DNA from: Gnetum montanum
Taxonomy: Eukaryota > Streptophyta > Gnetopsida > Gnetales > Gnetaceae
Direction of reading: 5' to 3'
Length of the DNA stretch: 64,000 nucleotides
Assembly: GCA_015680685.1 (NCBI GenBank)
Contig: MNCI01002736.1
Location: 547,157-611,156 of the forward strand
Each line of letters opens with the position of its first letter. Within the stretch, counting starts at the first letter, position 1. The position numbers were made by a program, and so were the translations under genes. Shown in pieces: positions 55,395-64,000 of this stretch. Below the pieces are notes generated by a model. It was not told where the DNA came from, did no database searches, and worked only from the letters and a program-made list of their open reading frames with translations.

Positions 55395-57560
55395 AATTAG
55401 GATCTTACACTATAATATGCAAAATGATTAGGCTCATAATTGCATGCAACATTGCAATGAATAATGAGATGAAAAGGGATTGTAGAGATCAGAACATGAG
55501 GCATGTTACCATGTCTATGATAGGTTCTTATGTTAGTTGTAATTAAGATGATCATCATACTTATCTGTCCAAGTTTTAGTCCAAGCCCATATCATTAATA
55601 GTGATCATACATTAATGTGTCCCTCCCTACCTACCATCATGAGTTCACAATAACCATATACAAGGAGCGTCACTCCAAATAGAGAAGAAAAGAGAAGAAG
55701 GTAGTAGTTTCTAGAGATTATTAAGGAAGAAATTCTAGACCTTAGTTAGAGTGATGCCTTCAAGCAAGGGTAAAAAATCACTCTAGCCTCATAATTAGTG
55801 TTTGTATCCTAATAGATTTTTAAAGAGGTTTGCATTGAGTTCCCCTTGGTTTTTGTTTGTTTGTTGTTATTATTTCTTCCTTTTTTTTCTTTTTTTCTAT
55901 CTTTTTTTTTCTTTTTTGGGAAAACACACCTTACAAGAACATACTTCCTTTATGGTTGATAATAGGAGTGATGATATGTTCCATGAGGAATCATAGGCCT
56001 AAAAAAGAAAGTCAAGAAAAGAACCCAACAAATACCTTTGAGGTCGCATCCTTTTCCATTCCCACTTAATCTTTCCCTCCTTCTTTAAGACATAATAATT
56101 ACTACTTAATTTTAGTTTCATATAAGAAGAATCATATTTCTTTAATTATAAATACCTCTTATTTATAGAATTAGAGAGATGGATGATGTGGTCTCACTAT
56201 TTTACATAATTATTTATCCAATTATCTTGATAGCATAGGACAAAGACCCAGCACATGACATTGACTTCTACATCATGAATGACAATATTATTAACAAAAA
56301 CATAAGAAATATCTACCCAAAAAAAAAGGAAATGACTCAAGAAAAGAAAAATAATAAGCAATAGAAAATGTATTAAGAATAAAAAAAATTGAAGAAATAG
56401 GAAAATGATAAAAAATTATAAAACAAAGAGTGAAAATGCACTTATCATTTCTTGATTCAAGATGGAGTATATTCCCCATGCATAAACTTATGGATGAGCA
56501 TTCAAAAAATGGACCACATATTCCCTTAGTTATGGACCATAATTTTTTCATTTATCATCTTTAGTGATTTAAGTTTTCACTTGTTAGCACATGTAACATT
56601 GATGGTAGTTAGGTTTCAATCATTTGGAGACATGTATTCAGCTGTACTAGAAGGTGTTTTCCTTTTAGAGGGTCTAGATATGTTTTCTTTTTTATTTTCT
56701 ATTTTAGTTCTTAGATCTCCTTGTTTAACATCTTCTTTTGGTGTATAGTTAGAGTGTAACATGTCCTTCTCTAAGTTTTTTGTTTGGCTCATTTTCTGAG
56801 GACTAAAACTAAAAAGTGGATTAGATGTTTCCATGTGTCTTTTCAACTATTTAGTATTCTAATTTTTTAGCCACTAAGTGTCTTTTGGTTTAGTGACTCT
56901 AATGTAGACATAGTTTTACACACATGTTTTTCAAGTTTGTCATGGATTGGTATAAGGATCATGTTATCACTTTAAACTTTTAGCTTGCAATTGCACTTTT
57001 TAATATTATTATTAATGCATGGAATTTTTTCTCTCTCCATAGTGATAGGTTCATCTTTTATGTTTTGTATTGGAGTAATAATGAGTGTTGTCTTTTGCAT
57101 AGGATTAGGAGATACTATTTTTGTGAGGAAGGAGTTTGCACTAGATTGGCCATGTGCTAGGATTGATAAGTTAGTAGGCCTACTAGTTTTATTCACATGT
57201 GTGGGAACTATCTTAAAGAAAGGATGTTTTTGAGACTTATGCTCATATCTACTAACGTTATCATTCACTTGTATGTTCATGGTATGAGTAGCATTCTTCT
57301 GTTAAGGTTGTGGTGCCAATACCTTTTGCATTACTGGTGGTGATAGATGTTGGAGGGAAGTATGAGATTATTAAGGATGTGAAAAATGATGAGAGGTATG
57401 GGATGGTGATCCCATACGAGATGTTGCAATTTGTTGATATTTAGGAGGATAGTAGTAGCATGTTGAGACATGGGTAGTTAAACCATTCAGAGAATCAAGT
57501 TTTTGAACATAGTATCTATAAGGGTTTGGGTGGGAAGATGGATATTTTTAGGTTTATGTT
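55395..57560 (-). mobile_element. Fragment of a minus-strand gypsy element (target of the 9.3-kb insertion)
   Basis: The noncoding block at 55395-56450 matches 23400-24600. The ORF at 57280-56972 (MNIQVNDNVSRYEHKSQKHP, later KIPCINNNIKKCNCKLKV) matches 14546-14295 and, at its end, the post-protease text KQIPCIMYSDTRCNCMQKL at 63.4 kb. The protease between them is missing, so this is an internally deleted copy. The sequence at 57480-57545 still matches 14740-14800 and breaks at about 57560. Confidence 0.6.
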
Positions 57561-58197
57561 CTTGGTGCTTAAAATAAAGGAATGATGTAATTTAATGGCT
57601 AATTTAATCTAACTCATTAATCTCTAACTAATTCTAACATAAGAATCTAGTCTCACTTTCCATACACATCCTAAACATGTATAACGTTGCTAAGTTACCA
57701 AATGTTAAACGTTGCTAGGATTACCAAGCATCATGTGCAAGCTCGAAGTGGTCATACCTATGTGATTAATTTATTGTTTTTTAAGTTAGCTAACACAAAT
57801 TAACTTAATTTACCTTAATTACTTAGAAGCATTAAATAAAATTATGCAAAACATTAAATGCATAAATAAAATAATTAATCTATCCAAGGTGCTACAAGAT
57901 TTAGAAAGCTCATCTGTATTGCCGCATATAGTATTGTGCTTAGGTACAACATTGCTCAAATAAAGATTTTTGCACTCAATGGCTCTTGCTATGGGAACTT
58001 GGGAAAATATTCTAAGTCTAGAGAAAAGAAACTACAAGATTTTTGTTATGTTATGACAAAACTTATGCCCAAATTGTGTTCCCAAACACTATATTTATAG
58101 GTTGGCACAAATCCTTTGATATCAAATATCTGACATTTCTTTTTGGGCCCCCATATTAGGTATATAAAATTGGAGTTGAAAAAAATACACTTCATCA
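57560..58197 (-). repeat. Truncated 3' LTR of the inverted sibling element
   Basis: In minus orientation it starts TGATGAAGTG at 58197, after PPT TGTGGGGGTA, and follows the LTR of the 9.3-kb element (TATA near 58095, ggtaacc core near 57710) for about 630 of 860 bases before breaking. Confidence 0.75.
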
Positions 58198-60299
58198 TAC
58201 CCCCACAACTAAATGAAAACTTTTTGTCAAGTGAACAAAAGGAGGAACAAGCCCCTTACAAAATATTCGAAAGGTATGGAATTACTGATTGACATGCAAA
58301 CTAACTTAGATGGAACAAACAAATTCTAAGTGCCCAAGTATATGGATTTACGATCTTTTACAAAATTGGATGTTCATGATAATAGAATTGAACACCCTGG
58401 CCAAAACTAACATGCAAGTCCTCTGGCAACTGAAGAGTGAGGGAGAAGATTCAATGATCATGAAGCGTCCTCATCGCATGATGCTGCCGCTTCTTCCTTG
58501 GTGAAGTTAGTCTTGCTTCCAATCCATGCTTCCAACTGCAACCACAACAAAATCATAGATTAGTGTGCAATGTGTAACATATAGCCTTTAGATAACTTGT
58601 CTTGTTGGTAGTTACACTCAACTAGGTTGTGATTATGGTGGATTGATTCCTTCAATAGTGCTAGCAGGAAGACTGAAAAATAGGGTAAAATGGATAAATG
58701 GTCCATTATTAAATTTTGAAAAGCCCAAATGCAATGAAATACTTTAAGAGGATTAAATAATTCACAATAACAACAAAAAATAGGATTTCATTGAAAAACA
58801 TTATGAAGATGCACACAATTGGATGTCATTGATGGGGCATGCAAAAGGATTTAATTGTGAGAATATCTAAGGATAAAGAACTTAACTAACCCATCTAAAA
58901 GGTATGCAAGCAGGCACATGCCCCTTGTTACCCTTACATATCCTTAAACCAAAGAGTCCATGGGTCCCATGAATGACTAAAGGTTACAAAAAGTTAAGTA
59001 CAAAAACCCAGAAGAAACTACTTAAGAATTTTGACACATCAAACCAAGACATTGAACAAGACTATGAACATTGGCAATGAGGTGAGAGATGGAAAGAATA
59101 GATGGATGAGAGAGAACATGGAATGGAGTTCTCAATTAAGGTCACATGAAGTCCCTTGTGAATTTTATGGTTAGGTGACCTGATAAAATCCATCGTTAGT
59201 CTAGACAAATCAACCATGTTTAATGACTTTGCATCATCACTCTAAAATTGGTCCACCCCCTCAAGACATAAGAGTGCTTCCATAGAACAACCATTGTTCC
59301 TTATTTTAAGAAGAAAAGAGAAGCACAAAGTGAGAAAGGGCCTTAGTTAGAGGGGACCTTCAAGCATGGATAACATGTCTTTCTAGTCCCATAACCAATG
59401 CTTGTAATCCATTTATTTTGTCTAAGGGATGTGCTTTGAATTCTTATTGCTTTTTTTATTTTTTATTTTTATTTTTTGAAATGGAAACCACACCATGCAA
59501 ATACTTATTCAACTTGTTATTATTCAACATGGAATGGTAAAAAATCCATGAAAACACACATGCACCCAAGTATGCAAAAAGGCACAAAGAGTACCAAGTC
59601 CCCTTGAAGTCACACCCTATTCACACCTTTGAATCCTTTCCAAGTCTGAAAACTACCAAGTTCACAAGTTTGTTAAAATTTTATTAATGAAAAGGGGACC
59701 TCATACTTCCAAAACAAAGAAAATCATAGAGTTTGTGGATGGGTAGATGTCATGAACTCATTGCTTGTTTCATGAAAAAAAACCATGTCCTAGTTATCAA
59801 TAATAAAATTCAAAGCTATAATTTAGACACCAACAATAAAATAATTGGATAGCACATGCCCACATCAAACAAACCACACTATACCTAGTTGGCAATAAGG
59901 TACATTATTATTAAAACAAAAATAAGAAAATCACACCAAAATAAAGAAAAATAGACAAGAAATTGTAAAATATTTAAGAAAAATAAAATGTACTAATGAT
60001 GTTGTAAAATAAAAAGTGGAAAAAATTAATAATATAAAAACAAAAAGGTGCAAGATAAAGAAGGAATAAAACAAAACATTGTAAAAATAACAATGTGTAA
60101 AATAAAAAGATGAAAAATTGAGAAGCCACTTATATAGTTAGCATGGATGGCCATCTCCTCCATGCTTAAGTTGAAAGAAGGAGATCTAGAAGATTGAGCA
60201 TGGTTATCCATTTGATGAGGTGTTTGTTGCACTGGCTTGCTTAGGCTCATGGAAAGGTTTGACTTGTTGTGTCTTGACTAGTTACTTTTTGTTTGGGCT

Positions 60300-61600
60300 C
60301 TTAAGTTTGTAGATCAACATGGCCATAGAAGAAAAAGTTTTGTAAATGATATAAGGTCCTTCCCACAATGTTTGGAACTTATTTCCTTGAGGTACATGTG
60401 TGGGGTTCCAGTAGAGGACCTTATTTCCCAGTTGAAATTTGATTTTCCTAATTCTAAGGTCATGGCATTTTTTGTTAAATGCCTTGCAAAACTCATTAGA
60501 TCATAGGGCTACTAAGGTGAGATTCTTGCCTAGTAGGGTGAGATTCATAAATCTTTCTTTTTGTGCTAGACTTAAGTCAAGGTTAAGGTCACACGCTATT
60601 GACAGTGTATGAAGCTTGAATTGAATAGGAAGAGTTGGTAATTTTTCGTACACTAGCTCATAGGGGGAGTAGCCTATAGGGAGATTCCATGTTGAGCAGT
60701 AGGCCTAGAGGGCATCGTTGAGTTTTATGCTCTAGCCTCTCCTATATTTGCTAATTGTTCTTATTAAGATCTTAGTGATTTCCCTACTTGTAACCTTAGC
60801 TTGACCTTTGGCTTGGAGATGATAAGGTTTTTATAATGTATGCTCAACCCCCAAGTGTTGCATGATATTCTAAAAGGTAGTGCCCATAGAGTGGATTCCA
60901 TTATTAGAAATTAATGCACATGGCATACCAAACTTGTTTACAACATTCTATTATACGAATCAAGCAGTAGTAGAAGATGTACAGTTAGTGACAGCTACTA
61001 CTTCTACCCATTTCATACAATAGTCAATAATGATTGATGTACATCTTTCCATTTGACATGGGCATGATGGGACCCATGAAGTCAATGCCCTAGATGTCAA
61101 AATATTTTAGTGGTTAAATCCATTGCTGAGATTTCTTCATTTGAGCAATCATTCCACCATCTCATTGGCAATGTTCACAAGAGTGGATAAATTGATGCAC
61201 ATCTCTAAAAAGTGTTGGCTAATAATAACCTACCATCAAGATTTTAATGGTCATGTATCTCCTAGAATAGTGGCCCTCACAAGGGCCCTCATGAGCATCC
61301 TGGAGAACACACAACTAATCAGCATCAAGGATACACCAATGAACTAGGTCATCAACACACACTTTGTACATGTGCCTATTGATCTCTATGAAGTATTTTA
61401 CCTAATAAAGAAACTATTATTTCTTCCGGTGGTCCAACTCTTGTGGCATTCCTTGAGTGAGAAGATAGGTAAGAATACCATCATACCATTTAGGCTTAGT
61501 GGGCAATTATTCAAGTATATCCCTGACAAAGAGGAGTTCATCAGGAAATTGATTAGACAGTGGGCTTTCCTCCTCTTTGTTGTCCCATTGTAACTAAGAT
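60300..61600 (-). pseudogene. Integrase of the sibling element
   Basis: Reading down from 61600 come the zinc-binding part (opposite 61370-61130), the core with the Asp near 61090 (gtcaatgccctag, GIDF-like) and the Glu region near 60790 (caagcc...GQAK-like). The C-terminal part (MSFARHLTKNAMTLELGKSN) is open at 60496-60314. It parallels 51100-52420. Confidence 0.7.
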
Positions 61601-61619
61601 AAGTGGTTAATGATCACAT

Positions 61620-62920
61620 TCTCAATCTCCTTTCAATCTACCATCATAAAATCAGATTCTTGTAAGATCACTAGCAACCATATGACATGAGGGATCACCA
61701 TTGGCTTATTCATAAGGAAGCAAATGACACTATGATTAGTGTGCATGAACACTTTGTATCTAAGCACATAGTTCCTAAACGTTTCTAGAGCATACATCAC
61801 CACCATCAACTCTTTTTCTGTGGTGGTGTAGTTTAGCTATGCATTCACAATGCTTTGACTTGCATAATGAATGTAATATGGGTTTTTCTTGTCATCCAAC
61901 TATGTAGGCACAACTCCCAAGGTGTAATTAGATGCATCTATCATGATATGAAATGGTCTAAACCAGTCAGGTGCTCATAGAATTGGAGTCTCTATGAGCT
62001 TCTTCTTGAGGCTATGGAATGTCATTTTACATTCCTTGGTCTAGATGAAGGGATCATCTTTCTTTGTTAGCTTGACCAATGATTTCATAGTATTAGAAAA
62101 ATTCTCTATAAATCACTAATAGTAACTAGTGTATCCAAGAAATGATCAAACATCTTTTATAGTTTCTGGTTGAATCTTATCTTTTTGGGGTCTACCTTGA
62201 TTCCTTCTTGAAAAATTATATGCCCAAATATAATGCCTTCTTGTACCATGAGATGGCTTTATTTCCAATTAAGCTACATGTTTGTTTCCACACATCTTTT
62301 GAGTAATTTCTCAAGGTAGTCCAAGGCTTGCTTAAATGTAGCACCATAAGTGGAGAAGTTATCCATAAAGACTTTTACTTTGCTATTAATTTGCTACTAA
62401 AAGATTCTTAAGACCAAATGTTGAAAAGTAGCAGGAGTGTTGCACAGACCAAAAGGCATCCTATGATATGCAAAGGTCCCCCCAGGAACTCGTGAATGTT
62501 ATTTTGGCCTAGTCTTCTAGTGCAATATGGATTTGGTTATAGCCACTATAGCCATCTATAAAACTGTAATATCAATGCCAAAATATGGTGTCCAACACCT
62601 GATCAACGAATGGCAACAAAAAATGATCTTTGAATGTTTTCATGTTCAATAGTCAAAAATCGATGCAAACCCACCACTTGCCCCTTTCTTTGGCATAATC
62701 ATGAGTGGGCTAACCCACTAACTATTTGCAATGTAATAGATAAACCCCACCTTAAGGAGTTTTTTGATTTCCTCTTTGATGATCTACTTCAATTTGGGAT
62801 TCAATTGCCGCTATGGCTACCTCTTTAGCTTCACGACTAGGTCTATGTAGATATGATGCTGGCATATCCTAGGATCAATCCCTGTGAGTTTAGGATATGA
62901 CCAAGAAAAGTCTGTTGATC
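61620..62920 (-). pseudogene. Reverse transcriptase and RNase H of the sibling element
   Basis: The catalytic box at about 62345-62375 reads VKVFMDNFSTYG, so the second Asp of F-x-D-D is Asn. The plus-strand copy has lost the first Asp instead. RNase H text (TTTEKELMVVMYALE-like, VFMHTNHSVICFLMNK-like) lies at 61850-61700. Confidence 0.75.
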
Positions 62921-63323
62921 ATTTTTTAACCACATTCAATAGCATCTATTTTTTTTGGAGTAATATTTGAATTAATTATTACTAGCTTCCCATTTCTCAA
63001 GAATGCATATTCCATGCCAACAGGTAAAGTTTTAACTCAAGGGGCTCTTGTTTAAAATTTTTATAGATCTCCAACTCTCCCCAATTGGTATCATCATTTT
63101 TATTATCAGAGAGTTGGTGATGAAATTGCTCTAGTTCATCCATGCCTATGACATAAGCGCATGTTAGGCTCTCAGTAGGTTCCATGGATATTGTGCTACT
63201 TTCAAAAATAGGGGTCAACCACTGGGTGCCCTCTTGTTTTGTGGCTGCTACGTATAGATACCTTTGAATATCTACTTCATGTGCATACTACCTGCATATG
63301 AAAATAGATTTTCAATTCACTAA

Positions 63324-63917
63324 CTAAAGTTTTTGCATGCAATTGCACCTTGTATCACTATACATGATGCATGGAATTTGCTTCTTCTCAATCTTTCCAA
63401 GTGCATTTTCCTTAAATATTTCTAGGGAAAGATCTCTAATGCCAATTCTTGCATCAACAATGCATAGCCATGCCCTTCCCATAATGATTGGGAAGTCCAC
63501 CTTATAGTTCTTAACCTTGATTACTAGGAAATCATTAGGATAAGACCACCCATAGACAATGGTCACAATGTATTTTACCAGTCCCAATGGAATAGTAATG
63601 GATTAGTCTAACAATTCTAATTCAATATTGCTCTTCTTGAGAGGTGACAGATTTCAAGTAGCATACATCTCATGAGAAATCAAGTTAACACCAGAACCTA
63701 AATTAAGAAGAGCTTTACATGGTTCATTCCCATTAATCTGTAAATAGATAAGAGGGCTCCCAGGATCAGCTAATTTCCTGAGAAGGTTTCCAACCCAAAT
63801 CCAATTAGATACAACATGAGTAACCATAAAAATATGCATTTTGGATAGTATTTGGTTTGAAGGGGACTCAAATGGATTAGATGCAAAGGAAGATAGAGAA
63901 GCAAGGTTGTCAATCAC
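63324..63917 (-). pseudogene. Protease of the sibling element with active-site change
   Basis: The active-site segment reads CKALLNLGSGVNLISHEMY. In Athila-like elements this is D-L-G-x-S/G, so the catalytic Asp has become Asn, a G-to-A change. After a stop it continues IVTIVYGWSYPNDFLVIKVK and IIMGRAWLCIVDARIGIRDL. The C-terminal text matches 49309-49497. Confidence 0.8.
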
Positions 63918-64000
63918 ATGTGTATGTGAGGGTTTAGTTGGTCTATTGGGTCAAAAGAAAGGTTTTTAATGAGCATGACATTCTAAACCACTTGGTTGAT

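Larger units (their letters stand above)
58198..64000 (-). mobile_element. Inverted sibling of the 9.3-kb gypsy element, cut by the window end
   Basis: On the minus strand the order is gag end and protease (63917-63324), linker (63218-62997, MDELEQFHHQL), RT (about 62900-62130), RNase H (about 62050-61620), integrase (about 61590-60300), A-rich tract and noncoding region (60120-58200). Proteins agree with those at 49.3-52.4 kb. The PPT and LTR follow at 58197. The gag start and 5' LTR lie beyond 64000. Stops are mainly TAG at Gln. Confidence 0.8.

Noticed and set aside
55857-56069. Phe-rich ORF resembling a membrane protein
   Set aside because: A poly-T tract translated. It lies in the noncoding block of a gypsy fragment.

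Overview
This window reads as nuclear DNA of a land plant with a large, repeat-laden genome. Four things point there: Ty3/gypsy elements of the plant Athila- and Tat-like kinds, an L1-type LINE and a tRNA-type SINE, a plant DUF538 gene, and almost no intact coding sequence. The nested, old, heavily decayed retroelements would suit a gymnosperm or another slow-turnover giant genome, but that is inference. Most of the sequence is AT-rich and CpG-poor. Only two short stretches (about 1.9-2.4 kb and 5.2-5.8 kb) are CpG-rich and gene-like.

Layout. 1-612: an inverted duplication around an N, each arm with a TATA box and a short ORF start. 1.67-1.79 kb: a direct duplication across an N. 1.8-2.4 kb: an unrecognised CpG-rich gene fragment, minus strand. 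3.2-4.8 kb: a SINE-like unit, then the 3' part of a LINE. 5238-5810: the one intact recognisable gene, a secreted DUF538 protein. 7.4-17.5 kb: parts of a minus-strand Ty3/gypsy element with gag and a coiled-coil ORF. A separate minus-strand LTR element (7682-13186) is inserted in it and carries an intronless CCR4-type deadenylase pseudogene, a 5S-derived piece and a 22-bp minisatellite. 18.4-28.1 kb: a second minus-strand, pol-less gypsy element (gag, protease, long glutamine-rich/coiled-coil accessory ORF). 28159-45883: a 17.7-kb plus-strand Tat-like element inserted in the LTR of that element. 46054-55394: a complete but dead 9.3-kb plus-strand gypsy element with both LTRs, PBS, PPT and near-matching 5-bp target duplications. 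55.4-57.6 kb: its minus-strand target. 57.6-64 kb: an inverted, truncated sibling of the 9.3-kb element.

The most unusual feature is at 34813-38430. Inside the 17.7-kb element, on its antisense strand, lies a multi-exon gene remnant. At least five introns can be placed by eye, each with GT-AG ends and a reading phase that joins, ending in a proper stop codon. Extra ORFs are known in Tat-lineage elements; one with several retained introns in antisense orientation deserves attention. Next come the captured CCR4 coding sequence and the pol-less elements with a coiled-coil accessory ORF.

Nearly all transposon ORFs are broken in one characteristic way. Glutamine codons have become TAG or TAA and arginine CGA has become TGA, and CG sites in primer binding sites and target duplications have become TG or CA. 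This is what deamination of methylated CG and CHG cytosines would give, so these copies look long silenced. Nothing here suggests a prokaryotic system, CRISPR array, operon or functional RNA gene.
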